Below, one piece after another: positions 1 through 9,316 of a stretch of DNA of 49,597 bases. A program made the position numbers and the translations under genes. Where the stretch lies: contig NZ_FWWW01000034.1 in assembly GCF_900176135.1 (NCBI RefSeq), positions 1 through 49,597 on the forward strand, written 5' to 3'. Numbering within the stretch: position 1 is the first letter of the stretch; the number at the start of each line of letters is the position of its first letter. This stretch comes from Hymenobacter roseosalivarius DSM 11622 (GTDB taxonomy: Bacteria > Bacteroidota > Bacteroidia > Cytophagales > Hymenobacteraceae). The notes beneath the pieces were generated by a model, which was given only the letters and a program-made list of their open reading frames with translations, made no database searches and was not told where the DNA came from.

Positions 1-3000
1 ACTTATACTCTTGTAGTTACCCGTAACGACTACTGCAATATTCAGGGTAGCGGCGGTACCACTAATGCTGTATTGCACATTAGCAGCAGCAGTTCCTACC
101 GTCAAATCGCCAGGATTAACCACGCCAACCGGCAGATTCTGAGCGCCATTGATAGGGGTAAGTGAGGTGCCGTTACGAACGAAGAACGATACTTTAGCAG
201 TTGTGATATTGCCAGTAAAGTTGGCGTTGTTCTTCACGGTGGCCACCAGGTTCAAAGTAGCCGTGTTGCTGCTCGTGCCCGACGTCCAGAAGTAGCTAGA
301 GCCCGTGTAGTAGGTATCAGCAACTGGGCTAGCTGTTTGTGGTGTGATAGTAAGTGCCACCGGGTTACTAGAGGCAGACTTATAGTTATCATTTCCAGCA
401 AATGAAGCTATTACTGTGTAGTTGCCTGCATTGGTCGGAGCTGTAGCACTTGGACCGTAAGCAACGCCACCATTGCTGGTACCACTATAGCTTAGGGTTA
501 CGGACGATAAGACCTCAGCTGGTGTTCCAACCCCTGTCGCTGAACCGCTGCCATTATGCATTTCGCCATCATATATGAAGGTTCCGCCAGTAGCTGTTAC
601 AGTTGGAGTAGCCTGCGTGATGTTAGCCGAGGTTGAGACAGTAGTATTGATTGCCAAGCTATAGTTGCTGGCCTGTGTACCGCCCAAACTTAGGTTACTG
701 GCTGTGACAGTGCGGGTGCCAACATTGGCGTTATCGAAACTCTTGGCCCCGACTACCAGCGTCACCGCCGTTTCTCCGGTTACCATACCTGTCAGCGACT
801 GGCTGCTTAGAGTAGCGGCCGTGGTACCATCATACACTTTGTTGCTGGCAGTAATCATTGGCGTGAGCTGCTTGGCCGTTATGTTGGCCGTCAGCCCGGT
901 GGGCTGAGTCAAGGTATAATTGCTCGAGGACACGCCCAAGCCCGTCACGTTTACAGCTTTGCCGTTGGCCACTGCCGCCGTGGCAAATGTGGCGGGGGCA
1001 GTCGTCGAAGTCAGCGTTACCGTTTCGCCTGTCACCACTCCCGACAAGGTCGCGCCAGTGGTGGTGAGGGTCGCAGCAGTCTTGCCATCGTACACTTTGT
1101 TGTCAGCCGTTACCCCAGCTACCGTCAACGCTTTGGCCGTGATGTCGGCCGTGGTGGTTACCGCCGGCGTCGTGTTCAGCGAGTAGTTGCCTCGGGCATC
1201 CCCGCCCAGCACAGCACCGGTCAAGGTCACCGTCTTGCCGGTGGCTACGCTCGCCGTGGCAAACGTGGCCGTGCCCCCCGTCAGGCTGACCTTGTCCGCA
1301 TCGGCCGACAACACCCCGCTTAAGCTATGGGTCAGGATCGTGGCGCTGGTATTGCCGTCATACACCTTGTTATCAGCCGTGAAAGAGGCCGTCAACGCTT
1401 TGGCCGTGATCACCAGGTTAGCGCCCGCATACGTCAGCTCGTAGTTGGTACCGGCGGAGAACGTGCCTTGCGTGATAGCATACGTGCCCACCGAGTTGCC
1501 CGGCTCGCGCGTTAGCGCGCCGGAGAAGCTGTCGCCCGTAACTAAGCTACCGCTGGTCACCTTGTAGGTCAGGCTCGGCTCCGTGCCGCCGTAGGTCTTG
1601 CTTTGTGCATCGGCCGTCACCGTAATCGGACGAGCGCCGATCACCAGGTTAGCGCCCGCATACGTCAGCTCGTAGTTGGTACCGGCCGTCAAGGCACCCG
1701 TGGTGCGGGTGTTGGTGATGGCGTAGGTGCCCACGCTCTCCCCCGGCGCACGCGTCAGGCTACCCGTGAACGAGTCCCCGCTCACCAGGCTACCGCTGGT
1801 CACCTTGTAGGTCAGGCTCGGCTCCGTGCCGCCGTAGGTCTTGCTTTGTGCATCGGCCGTCACCGTAATCGGACGAGCGCCGATAGTTAAAGCTTTAGTA
1901 GCATCACTAACACCCTGAAAGCTAGTGTTACCTGCGTAAGAGTAAGTTATAGACAGAGGTGAAGACCCTACGCCAAGAGAACCTGTGTTAAAATCAGATG
2001 TAAAGCCCCCCGTAGAATTGATAGAGGCATTCTGTGTAACACCATTTAATGTTATAGCTACATTACCCGTTGGGACTGCGCCTGTACTAGAAGTGATAGT
2101 ACCAGATAAAGCCGTGGTAGCTGTACCGTAGGAGACAGTAGGTGCTGAAAGGGTCAAAAATGACGTTGTCGCTTTAGTAGCAACTACATTGAAAGTCGCT
2201 GCAGTTGATGTTCCTCCCCCCGGGGCTGGCGTAAAGACAGTAATGTTGTACGAGCCAGCAGTTGTCAGATCAGTTGCTGGAATGCTTGCCGTGAGAGAAG
2301 TAGCACTTACATAAGTAGTAGGCCTGTCTGTCCCATTGAAGCGGACTTTAGATGTCGATAAAAAATTAGTACCTGTTACTGTTAATGTGAATGCTGCATC
2401 ACCAACATTCTTACTTGTGGGAGAGATACTAGTTATCGTAGGAGCTGCGGGAGCATAGGTAGATGTTATTGTTATTGCACCTGTACCTACATTAGTAGAC
2501 ATGTCATATTGCTTTCTATCTGGACCTGTACCAGGTGTATTGCTGCCTGCAGGTGTAAGCCCGGTTGCTGTATAAGTAACATTACCAACAAGGATACTTG
2601 CTGGGAAGGTATAATAAAGCAATGAGCTATTATCTACTGCTATAGCAGAAGAGGTTGGAACAGATATTGATCCGCTATAAATAAGAGTATTAGAACCGCT
2701 TTTGTAATTATAAGATGCTGGGACACTAAGTGTCGTGCCTGATGGCAACCCTGACGTAGTTAACGTTACGTTTGCATCTGTGAATACCGTCGTTGCTGTA
2801 TACCCGCTTTGTTTCCCTACAGCAGTTACTGTAAACTTCACCCCCAAATGCCGCTGCTCAATGGCATAATCAATCTGCCAGGTACCGTCGGCCTTGATAG
2901 CTAAATCATAGATGTGGAAATCAGGGTATTCGGGTTCTTCTTTGAACTCGACGTGCACCATCTGATCCTGGCTCCAGCCGGCTCCTCTTATGTGAGCGGT

Positions 3001-3147
3001 TTCACCCGGAGCATAGTCATCCTTATCAGAGGTGACCGTCTGAGCCATTACGCCTGCGGAGGAAAGCAGGCTTAGTAACAAGAACAGCAAGAACCCGTAG
3101 GCCTTGACGTGTATCCTGCTTTTATGGGTGGGTAAGAGTGTAATCAT
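1..3147 (-). CDS. Large secreted adhesin-like protein with IPT/TIG, Ig-like, MBG and YDG modules (C-terminus outside window)
   Basis: An open frame of 1049 codons runs from ATG at 3147 to base 1 without a stop, so the gene is partial at its 3' end. Residues 1-35 form a signal peptide (basic start, leucine-rich core, VMA-Q cleavage site). A conserved N-terminal module follows ([18 protein letters not shown], about residues 40-58). About residues 236-320 resemble an IPT/TIG fold and 332-420 an Ig-like 3 repeat. About 420-585 hold two MBG modules (each with [18 protein letters not shown]), about 585-830 several YDG modules ([16 protein letters not shown]), and another MBG-like module follows. 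Such arrays occur in big extracellular adhesins and gliding or biofilm proteins. A type IX C-terminal sorting domain would be expected beyond the edge but cannot be seen. No exact TAnnTTTG promoter was found upstream. Function as an adhesin is inferred from architecture only. Confidence 0.85.
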   Translation of the reverse strand, partial: MITLLPTHKSRIHVKAYGFLLFLLLSLLSSAGVMAQTVTSDKDDYAPGETAHIRGAGWSQDQMVHVEFKEEPEYPDFHIYDLAIKADGTWQIDYAIEQRHLGVKFTVTAVGKQSGYTATTVFTDANVTLTTSGLPSGTTLSVPASYNYKSGSNTLIYSGSISVPTSSAIAVDNSSLLYYTFPASILVGNVTYTATGLTPAGSNTPGTGPDRKQYDMSTNVGTGAITITSTYAPAAPTITSISPTSKNVGDAAFTLTVTGTNFLSTSKVRFNGTDRPTTYVSATSLTASIPATDLTTAGSYNITVFTPAPGGGTSTAATFNVVATKATTSFLTLSAPTVSYGTATTALSGTITSSTGAVPTGNVAITLNGVTQNASINSTGGFTSDFNTGSLGVGSSPLSITYSYAGNTSFQGVSDATKALTIGARPITVTADAQSKTYGGTEPSLTYKVTSGSLVSGDSFTGSLTRAPGESVGTYAITNTRTTGALTAGTNYELTYAGANLVIGARPITVTADAQSKTYGGTEPSLTYKVTSGSLVTGDSFSGALTREPGNSVGTYAITQGTFSAGTNYELTYAGANLVITAKALTASFTADNKVYDGNTSATILTHSLSGVLSADADKVSLTGGTATFATASVATGKTVTLTGAVLGGDARGNYSLNTTPAVTTTADITAKALTVAGVTADNKVYDGKTAATLTTTGATLSGVVTGETVTLTSTTAPATFATAAVANGKAVNVTGLGVSSSNYTLTQPTGLTANITAKQLTPMITASNKVYDGTTAATLSSQSLTGMVTGETAVTLVVGAKSFDNANVGTRTVTASNLSLGGTQASNYSLAINTTVSTSANITQATPTVTATGGTFIYDGEMHNGSGSATGVGTPAEVLSSVTLSYSGTSNGGVAYGPSATAPTNAGNYTVIASFAGNDNYKSASSNPVALTITPQTASPVADTYYTGSSYFWTSGTSSNTATLNLVATVKNNANFTGNITTAKVSFFVRNGTSLTPINGAQNLPVGVVNPGDLTVGTAAANVQYSISGTAATLNIAVVVTGNYKSIS
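1408..1884. repeat. Near-identical tandem MBG modules inside the adhesin gene
   Basis: Two long blocks recur at DNA level. About 48 bases starting at 1408 reappear at 1639 (offset 231, 77 codons). About 94 bases starting at 1548 reappear at 1791 (offset 243, 81 codons). Both offsets are multiples of three, so recombination between copies would add or remove whole modules without shifting the frame. The sequence between the identical blocks has diverged. Confidence 0.85.
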
Positions 3148-3934
3148 AAAGGTAGTATGAGAGGTAAAAGGTGTGTTAATGCTTATTATTTAAGTACAAA
3201 AAACAAAGGCTAAGCAACTAGGTAAAGAGAGCTATAAGTAGTAAAGCGATGAATGCTGGGAATTAGAGCCTATTGGCCAATTTATATGTGAATATCTAAT
3301 AAAAAATGTAACCGTTCTAACTTTTTCAGAATTTTAACAACAATTTTATAAACTATCAGTAAGTGCTTGATTTTACTCGCCCAACGCCTGAATAGAGTCT
3401 ACTAATAACAGATAAGTAAAGAAGGTCGAACCCTCCTGAATTTAGCGATTAGCCCAATTGTCGAGCTTGAGAGCTCATAAGAGCTTTAATGACATTTATG
3501 ATATTAGTGTATTGATATTCAATATGTTAAATCAAAAAGAGGGCTTTGCCTGTGGCGACTTATGTTATTTACTCTATACTCGAATAAGTCAAAATAATAA
3601 AGGCTTAATGCCCGGTTGCATATAGCGGAATAACACCTCAGCTTGGATTTGAGCTAAAGCGTTGAATAAGCTGAATCAGGTCGCTTAGATGCTTAAAGGA
3701 CCTAAGTGGCTCTATTTTCAAGTTGGACCTTTCGAAGAATCTATGATTTGAGTTATACTGATGGCTTCACCCAGTATTTATTGTAGCGAAGGTGGCGCAC
3801 GGAAGGAAGCGTCGCCTGAAGTGTGAACCTGCTACCTTGAAAATGTTCTGTGTATAAAGTCAGTAACGTAGCTAAGCTTAAGAGACTCAGAAGGTAGCTG
3901 ACGGTACCATCGTACACTTCCTATAGCCAGCCGG
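3148..3934. other. AT-richer intergenic spacer, no gene recognised
   Basis: These 787 bases lie between the divergent adhesin gene and the broken DHFR-like gene. Base composition is visibly more AT-rich than the flanks and all frames are broken by stops. I find no tRNA, no clear hairpin terminator and no exact TAnnTTTG box. A short string at 3902-3920 resembles the YDG-repeat DNA near 822-840, but it is too short to call a relic. Confidence 0.5.
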
Positions 3935-4465
3935 ATGCGGAAAGCCGTCTTTTACATAGCCGCCAGTCTCGATGGCTTCATTGCGTCAGCCGATGGCTCG
4001 ATAGCGTGGCTGCCTACGCCAGCGCCGGGGGAGGATTATGGCTACGCCGACTTTATTGCTACCGTAGATACGGCTTTACTGGGTCGCACAACCTACGAGC
4101 AGGTAGTCGGTTTTGGTGAATGGCCCTATCCTACTCTTACTACCTATGTTTTCACGCATAAGCCCCCGGCGGAGGCGGCACATCCGTCGGTCCGGTTTGT
4201 GACTTCAGACCCAGCGGAGGCCGTGAGGCAGCTGCGGCAGGAAAGCGGCGGCACTATCTAGCTGATCGGGGGTAGTACGCTCGCCGCTCCATTGCTGGAC
4301 GCGGAGCTGGTAGATGAACTGATGCTGTTTGTGGTGCCCAGATTGCTGGGCGCCGGCATTCCGCTGTGGCGGCAGGGCCACTCGCGGCCGCTGAAGCTAC
4401 TGCGCACCCACGCCTGGCCTGATGGCATGGTACTACTGCACTATCAGATAGCTGGCAGTGAATAA
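3935..4465 (+). pseudogene. Dihydrofolate reductase family (RibD C-terminal-like) gene with in-frame TAG
   Basis: The frame opens with MRKAVFYIAASLDGFIASAD, the typical start of the small DHFR/RibD_C family, and has TALLGRTTYEQV around residues 46-57. A TAG at 4259-4261 (codon 109) interrupts it. The same frame then continues to a TAA at 4463-4465 with LIGGSTLAAPLLDAELVDE and LLGAGIPLW, which are the family's normal C-terminal motifs. Family members usually have tryptophan exactly before LIGG, so the stop looks like a TGG-to-TAG change. Restored length is 176 residues, normal for the family. The gene could be a recent pseudogene, a site of readthrough or a sequencing error. Its downstream terminator is intact. 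Confidence 0.85.
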
Positions 4466-4467
4466 AC

Positions 4468-4518
4468 TCAGCACAAAAAAGCCCCCCAGAACTGGTCTGG
4501 GGGGCTTTTTTGTGCTGA
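4468..4518. terminator. Bidirectional terminator, 23-bp perfect stem
   Basis: Perfect inverted repeat (arms 4468-4490 and 4496-4518, 5-base loop) with A6 on one side and T6 on the other. It sits between the convergent DHFR-like gene and psd. The stem core is the iterated AAAAAAGCCCCCCAG string seen in most terminators of this window. Confidence 0.93.
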
Positions 4519-4562
4519 AGACAATTAGCAGTATCTACGCGGAATCGGTTAACACTGTGATC

Positions 4563-5243
4563 TTAGAAAAGGCTGGGCGTCTGGGTTTTCAGCTGGGCAA
4601 TAACGGTTTCGCCACCCTTTACTTTATCCCCAAGCTTCACCTTCAGCTCCGTATCCAGAGGCACATACACGTCGACGCGGGAGCCGAATTTGATGAAGCC
4701 GAACTCTTCGCCCTGGCTTACCTCGTCGCCCTCGCTCACGTACCACACAATGCGGCGGGCCATGGCGCCAGCAATCTGGCGGAAGAGCACCATGGGGCCG
4801 GCCTCCGACTGCACTACAACCGTGGTGCGCTCGTTTTTGGTGCTGCTTTTGGGGTGCCAGGCTACAAGGTAGTTGCCCGGATGATACTTGAAGTAGCGCA
4901 CCACGCCCGAAATCGGGTTGCGGGTGATGTGCACGTTGATGGGCGACATGAAGATGCTGATCTGCTTGCGCGTATCGTCGAAATACTCCGGCTCGTGCAC
5001 GTCTTCAATCACGACTACTTTGCCATCGGCGGGGGCAATGAGCAGGTCTTCGTGGGTAAGCAGATTGCGGTAAGGGCTGCGGAAAAATTGCAACAACAGC
5101 AAAAACGCTACTGCCGATACCCCGACGAAAATGATGTTGAAGGTTTCGTTGCGACTATTAAACCGGAACAGCAACAAATTAACGGCTAGCAGAGCCAGCA
5201 GCGTAAAGAATAGTATGCGTCGTCCTTCTTTGTGAATCTTCAT
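4563..5243 (-). CDS. psd: Phosphatidylserine decarboxylase, short PSD-A type
   Basis: A 226-residue protein that converts phosphatidylserine to phosphatidylethanolamine at the membrane. Two hydrophobic segments near residues 9-27 and 36-52 would anchor it. PADGKVVVIEDV holds the conserved Asp (D73), SPINVHITRNP holds His105, and FGSR (G187-S188) is the self-cleavage site that creates the pyruvoyl group; the short bacterial group has FGS rather than LGST. Length fits that group. ATG at 5243 is the only sensible start. The gene lies two genes from cdsA on the same strand, and both enzymes belong to the same phospholipid pathway, though gdhA lies between them. Confidence 0.94.
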   Translation of the reverse strand: MKIHKEGRRILFFTLLALLAVNLLLFRFNSRNETFNIIFVGVSAVAFLLLLQFFRSPYRNLLTHEDLLIAPADGKVVVIEDVHEPEYFDDTRKQISIFMSPINVHITRNPISGVVRYFKYHPGNYLVAWHPKSSTKNERTTVVVQSEAGPMVLFRQIAGAMARRIVWYVSEGDEVSQGEEFGFIKFGSRVDVYVPLDTELKVKLGDKVKGGETVIAQLKTQTPSLF

Positions 5244-5382
5244 AAATCGCAGATTAGCTGCGCTGACCTAAGGATGAACCCAACCGGCAACGTGCGCAGC
5301 TACAGGTGTTCTACTAAGCAAACAAATAAGAAAACTGATAAAGTTGCCGAGCTTAGCCACGAATGTACAAAAGCCTGACAAA

Positions 5383-5412
5383 GATAGCCCGGACCAAATG
5401 GTCCGGGCTATC
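5383..5412. terminator. Hairpin between gdhA and psd
   Basis: Perfect 13-bp GC-rich arms (5383-5395 and 5400-5412) with loop AAAT, downstream of gdhA on the minus strand. The T-tract after the stem is interrupted, so termination is plausible but not certain. Confidence 0.55.
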
Positions 5413-5499
5413 AATCTGCAAGTTTTACAACTACTCTGTTTGCATACGCACAACTCAGCTAAATGGTCTAACTGACATTGTGCGTAACATATTCAGGGC

Positions 5500-6786
5500 T
5501 TAGTAGCCACCGCGGAATTTGTAGGTCTGGGCTACTTTGTCAATGGCAACGATATAAGCCGCGATGCGCATCGGCACTTTATACTTCTGGCTGGTGGCGT
5601 ATACTTTCTCAAAAGCATCGTTCATGATGCGGGCCGCACGCTCAATCACCATGCCCTCGCTCCACTTGTAGCCTAGGCGGTTCTGCACCCACTCGAAGTA
5701 GGACACGGTAACGCCGCCGGAGTTAGCCAGAATATCAGGCACTACCATAATGCCCTTACGGTTGATGATGTCGTCGGCGCTGGCCGAGGTAGGGCCGTTG
5801 GCACCTTCCACGATCAGCTTAGCCTGAATTCGCTCGGCGTTGTGCTCCGTAATTACATCCTCTACGGCAGCGGGCACCAATACGTCTACGGCGCTGATCA
5901 GCAGGTCGTCGGGATCCATGGAGGTGGCACCAGTGTAGCCTTCTAAGCGGCCATTGTGGGCGTTTTTGTAGGCAATGGCCTCGTCAATGTTGATACCCTC
6001 TTCGTTCCAGTAGGCACCGCTGATGTCTGATACGCCTTTGATTTTCACGCCTTTCTCGCAGAGCAGCTTGGCCGCCCAGGAGCCTACGTTGCCAAAGCCT
6101 TGTACTGCCGCCGACGACTTGGTGGGGTCCATGCCGAGCTTTTTCATAGCGGCAATGGCGGATACCATTACGCCCCGGCCCGTAGCCTCTACCCGGCCCA
6201 GTGAGCCGCCCATTACCAGGGGCTTACCCGTCACGACGGCGGGTGAAGTCATACCGGTAGTTTTGGAAAACTCGTCCATGAGCCAGGCCATTTCGCGCGG
6301 GCCGGTACCCATGTCAGGGGCCGGGATGTCGCGGTCGGGACCGAACACGTCTTTCAGCGCCAGGGTGTAGCCACGAGTCATGCGCTCAATTTCGCCGGCG
6401 CTCATCGTGGTGGGGTCGCAGATGATGCCGCCTTTGGCTCCGCCATAGGGAATATCGACTACGGCGCACTTCCAGGTCATCCAGGCCGCCAGGGCTTTCA
6501 CCTCGTCTAAGTGAACGTGGATATCATAGCGGATACCGCCTTTCGACGGGCCCAGAATCGTATTGTGCACGACGCGGTAGCCTTCAAACACCCGAATCTG
6601 CCCATTGTCCATGGTCACCGGGATGTTGACGATTACCTGCTTGTCAGGCGCTTTCAGCACATTATAAGTTGATTCATCCAAACCCAGAATCTCCGCCGCG
6701 ATATTAAAGCGCGACATCATTGATTCAAGCGGGTTTTCGCGGTCCACGATAGGGGCCGGTTCTTTGTACACCGTGGTGACAGCCAT
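5500..6786 (-). CDS. gdhA: Glutamate dehydrogenase, GLFV family
   Basis: Predicted to interconvert glutamate and 2-oxoglutarate plus ammonia, using NAD(P). ATG at 6786 gives 428 residues, the usual size; the frame stays open 22 codons upstream, but that extension is proline-rich and unlike the family. Landmarks are GPSKGGIRYD (K82, substrate site), the family signature VDIPYGGAKGG with catalytic K118, and the Rossmann motif QGFGNVG at 229-235. It is the first of three GLFV dehydrogenase genes in the window. A TAnnTTTG box lies 92 bases upstream of the start. Specificity for glutamate is inferred from overall similarity. Confidence 0.92.
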   Translation of the reverse strand: MAVTTVYKEPAPIVDRENPLESMMSRFNIAAEILGLDESTYNVLKAPDKQVIVNIPVTMDNGQIRVFEGYRVVHNTILGPSKGGIRYDIHVHLDEVKALAAWMTWKCAVVDIPYGGAKGGIICDPTTMSAGEIERMTRGYTLALKDVFGPDRDIPAPDMGTGPREMAWLMDEFSKTTGMTSPAVVTGKPLVMGGSLGRVEATGRGVMVSAIAAMKKLGMDPTKSSAAVQGFGNVGSWAAKLLCEKGVKIKGVSDISGAYWNEEGINIDEAIAYKNAHNGRLEGYTGATSMDPDDLLISAVDVLVPAAVEDVITEHNAERIQAKLIVEGANGPTSASADDIINRKGIMVVPDILANSGGVTVSYFEWVQNRLGYKWSEGMVIERAARIMNDAFEKVYATSQKYKVPMRIAAYIVAIDKVAQTYKFRGGY

Positions 6787-7099
6787 ACAGGAGGGAGGGT
6801 TGAAAAAGGGTGGGATTATAAGTTGAGGCGCGGTTGGGCCGGGTGGAGCCATAAACGCGCCCTGTATTTGGGGTAGCCAAAGGTACTAGGTTTGGACATA
6901 CGCTAACTAAGACCGCCAGGGGCCATGCCGTGCAATAATTGCCCCAATCCTTTATCTACGCTTTGTTGAGAGCCTAGAAACAGGCTTTTGTTTCGTGGCT
7001 GCACCTGCTATTTCTGACCGGGGGCTTTTTAGCGAACAGCTCCAAGTGGCGAATAGCGTAGGCCAGGCCAAATGGATAAACAGGCTGTCAGGGCAAGCC
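6787..7099. other. Spacer between cdsA and gdhA
   Basis: 313 bases holding the gdhA leader and promoter candidate. No gene, RNA or strong hairpin recognised in the rest. Confidence 0.5.
6878..6885 (-). promoter_or_regulatory. Candidate TAnnTTTG promoter element of gdhA
   Basis: TACCTTTG on the minus strand matches the Bacteroidota -7 consensus exactly and lies 92 bases upstream of the gdhA ATG. I do not see a clear -33 TTTG partner. Confidence 0.4.
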
Positions 7100-8008
7100 T
7101 CAACCTACCAGCAGCTGCAACAGCACCAGCACCGGCAGCACCAGCAGCAAGGCATCGAACCTATCCAGCAGCCCGCCGTGGCCGGGCAGAATACGGCCCG
7201 AGTCCTTTACGCCCACGCTGCGCTTGAGCATCGACTCGGCCAGGTCGCCGAGCACCCCAAATACGGCCACCACGGCGGCCGCCACCAGACGGTGCACGAG
7301 GGGCATATCGGGCAGCAAATAGCCTAAAGCCCAGCCCATTGCCAAGGTGAGCAGAGTGCCACCAATCCAGCCTTCCCAGGTTTTGCCGGGCGAGATGTTG
7401 GGGGCCAATTTATGCTTGCCCAGGGTCTTGCCGGCGATGTATGCGCCCGTGTCGGCAGTCCAGACGAGGAATAATAGGGCGAGGACGCGGCGGAAGTCAT
7501 AGCCATCTTTGGTAAAGGCCAGCACGCTAAGCAAACTCATCGGAATGCTCACGTAAAACAAGCCCAGTAGATTCACACCAATGTTTCCGAAGGGATTTTT
7601 AGACCGCGGCCAGAGAATCATTTCCCGTAAAATCAGCAGGACCGGGATAATGACCAAGCTGCTGAGCAGAGCCCGCTGAATTAAGAATCCAAAGGAGTAA
7701 AAAGAAAGGGGGCTGCCGGCGGCTGTATCGGCGTTATAAATCTGAATGGCAGAGCTGCTATCGGTATTGTAATGATCTGCTCCCGCAAGGTAGTGTATTC
7801 CCAAAAAGAGCAGCACACTCACGCCTACTCCCATAGCCGCTACCGGGGCATAGCCGGTTTGCCGCATCATACGGTAAAACTCCAGTAGCATCTTGGCCTG
7901 CACTAGGGCAAAAAACACCGCGAAGCTCCACGCGCTGTACCAGATGCAGCCCAGCAGCAGCACCGCGCCCAAGGCGCCGAATAGCACACGCTGCGCCAGG
8001 TTGGACAT
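7100..8008 (-). CDS. cdsA: Phosphatidate cytidylyltransferase
   Basis: A polytopic membrane enzyme making CDP-diacylglycerol from phosphatidic acid and CTP, the branch point of phospholipid synthesis. Many hydrophobic segments are visible, and the C-terminal CdsA signature is complete (SMLKRSVGVKDSG, then LPGHGGLLDRFD). I chose ATG 8008 (302 residues); the longer open frame begins only with TTG at 8071 and adds a proline-rich tail. The iterated motif TTTTGCCCCCC lies in the leader at 8063-8073, in sense orientation. The stop of the upstream protease gene is 96 bases away, so co-transcription is likely. Confidence 0.93.
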   Translation of the reverse strand: MSNLAQRVLFGALGAVLLLGCIWYSAWSFAVFFALVQAKMLLEFYRMMRQTGYAPVAAMGVGVSVLLFLGIHYLAGADHYNTDSSSAIQIYNADTAAGSPLSFYSFGFLIQRALLSSLVIIPVLLILREMILWPRSKNPFGNIGVNLLGLFYVSIPMSLLSVLAFTKDGYDFRRVLALLFLVWTADTGAYIAGKTLGKHKLAPNISPGKTWEGWIGGTLLTLAMGWALGYLLPDMPLVHRLVAAAVVAVFGVLGDLAESMLKRSVGVKDSGRILPGHGGLLDRFDALLLVLPVLVLLQLLVG

Positions 8009-8062
8009 CGGCTTCCTGCCCGGCGGCTGGTCAGTCAGAGTAGATTCGGCTGGGGCGGGTGT

Positions 8063-8073
8063 GGGGGGCAAAA
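8063..8073 (-). repeat. Copy of iterated motif TTTTGCCCCCC upstream of cdsA
   Basis: Exact 11-base match in sense orientation to cdsA, 55 bases before its ATG. It is one of 14 exact copies found by eye in the window (see findings). Confidence 0.8.
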
Positions 8074-8104
8074 TGGAGCGTTTTGTTAACGAAAATTTTG
8101 AGAC

Positions 8105-9157
8105 TTAGGAAGCTGGCTGGTCACGATCCGCATCAACGCCCCGGCCACTGAGCGTGTGGCGCTCATGTGGGACTGGCGCATCGGCGGAGCGCACGGCTAC
8201 GCCGGTGCTGCCAATGGTATGAGCTTCAGTGGGCTCGGCGCTGGGGGCCATTTTTTGGTATAAATAATACAGTAAACCAGCCGAGAGCAACGCTGATAGC
8301 AAGACCAGCGGCCAGGGAAGGCTCTCGTTCGAGTCGGGGTCGAAGGTGGTGGTAAGAGCGCGCTGCTGCACCAGGTATAGCAGCAAAAGCTGAAAAGCAT
8401 TCTGGGTGAAGTGCGCCGCCATAGGCACCAGAATATTACCGCTCCAGGCGTAGAGATACCCAAAAACCACACCCAGAGCGAGGCGCGGAATGAAGCCAAA
8501 AAACTGAAAGTGAATGGCGCTGAAAATCGCCGCCGCCAGCCAGATGCCGACGTGGTGACTGCCGGTCCACCGCACCAGATTGCGCTGTACCACGCCCCGA
8601 AACACTAACTCTTCGCTGATGGCGGGCACTATCGCAATGACCAGCAAAGCCACCAGCAGGCGCGTCACCGAATTAAATTGCGTCAGCGACTTGGTCATGG
8701 CCTGCGCTTGGTCTTCCATTTGGCGGGCCCAGGTTTCGAAGCCTTGCATGAAGGCGGGGAAGTGCATGCCGGCATTCCACTCCACCAGACTCGACATGGC
8801 CGGCAAACTGATAATAACGAGGACACCAGCCAGCAGCAGCCACTCGGTGCGCGTGGGTCGGCGGGGGGCAAAATAGTCGGCCCAGCGGTAGCCCTGCATC
8901 CAGGCCAGCACCAGGGCCGAGCCGGCAAAACCAATAAACAAGGTCAGGCCCTGGCTGAGCATGAGCAACGACCAGCCATTGGGGTCCGAGTCGGGTCGGC
9001 GGGTGACGTTACCCATCTCCAGCAAGCCGATGCCGTAGATGCTGCTGGCCAGAATAGCGATGAAGAAAGTAGCCACGCACAGCGCGCCCACCATCAGGCC
9101 AACGAGCAAGAGCAGGGTCAGCAACGGGTGCAAGCGGCTGGACACGAAACCTTTCAT
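8105..9157 (-). CDS. CPBP family intramembrane glutamic endopeptidase
   Basis: A 350-residue multi-pass membrane protein. The three CPBP (CAAX protease and bacteriocin-processing, Abi) motifs are all present: EELVFRG (E182, E183, R187), FSAIH (F212, H216) and HFTQN (H249, N253). These residues form the active site in characterised relatives. Hydrophobic helices cover about residues 11-40, 65-88, 105-122, 166-185, 205-220, 225-245 and 275-295. The C-terminal 50 residues are polar. The substrate is unknown; relatives process prenylated proteins, bacteriocin leaders or regulatory proteins. ATG at 9157. Probably transcribed with cdsA. Confidence 0.9.
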   Translation of the reverse strand: MKGFVSSRLHPLLTLLLLVGLMVGALCVATFFIAILASSIYGIGLLEMGNVTRRPDSDPNGWSLLMLSQGLTLFIGFAGSALVLAWMQGYRWADYFAPRRPTRTEWLLLAGVLVIISLPAMSSLVEWNAGMHFPAFMQGFETWARQMEDQAQAMTKSLTQFNSVTRLLVALLVIAIVPAISEELVFRGVVQRNLVRWTGSHHVGIWLAAAIFSAIHFQFFGFIPRLALGVVFGYLYAWSGNILVPMAAHFTQNAFQLLLLYLVQQRALTTTFDPDSNESLPWPLVLLSALLSAGLLYYLYQKMAPSAEPTEAHTIGSTGVAVRSADAPVPHERHTLSGRGVDADRDQPAS

Positions 9158-9171
9158 CGGTGTTGGATTGT

Positions 9172-9250
9172 AGAGGTGAGAGCTTAGAAGGATGAAGTGA
9201 GACCTTATTCTACCTTATTCTACGCAGAACGAAAGTCTCACCTCTCACTT
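9172..9250. repeat. Intergenic inverted repeat, GTGAGA family, copy 1
   Basis: AGAGGTGAGA (9172-9181) pairs exactly with TCTCACCTCT (9236-9245). The block AGTCTCACCTCTCACTT at 9234-9250 recurs with one change at 34752-34768, and GAAGTGAGAC (9194-9203) recurs at 34679-34688. A tandem 10-base duplication (CCTTATTCTA, 9203-9222) lies in the middle. Confidence 0.6.
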
Positions 9251-9283
9251 CTCCGCACTCGCTTCTAAAGAAGGGAAGTGTCG

Positions 9284-9291
9284 TAAATTTG
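9284..9291 (+). promoter_or_regulatory. Candidate TAnnTTTG promoter element of dusB
   Basis: TAAATTTG matches the Bacteroidota -7 consensus exactly and ends 25 bases before the dusB start codon, giving a short leader. No clear -33 box. Confidence 0.45.
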
Positions 9292-9316
9292 CGCAAATTC
9301 CTCTAACCGTCTACTT

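Noticed and set aside
1408..1884. CRISPR-like repeats
   Set aside because: Repeats are long, coding and in frame, with no regular short spacers.
3902..3920. Relic of a YDG repeat upstream of the DHFR-like gene
   Set aside because: The similarity to adhesin repeat DNA covers too few bases to distinguish from chance.
4458..5189. 243-codon plus-strand ORF
   Set aside because: It lies antisense to psd and starts inside the terminator; the psd motifs are unambiguous.
8009..8071. Longer CdsA starting at TTG 8071
   Set aside because: The extra 21 residues are proline-rich and unlike the family; an ATG fits better.
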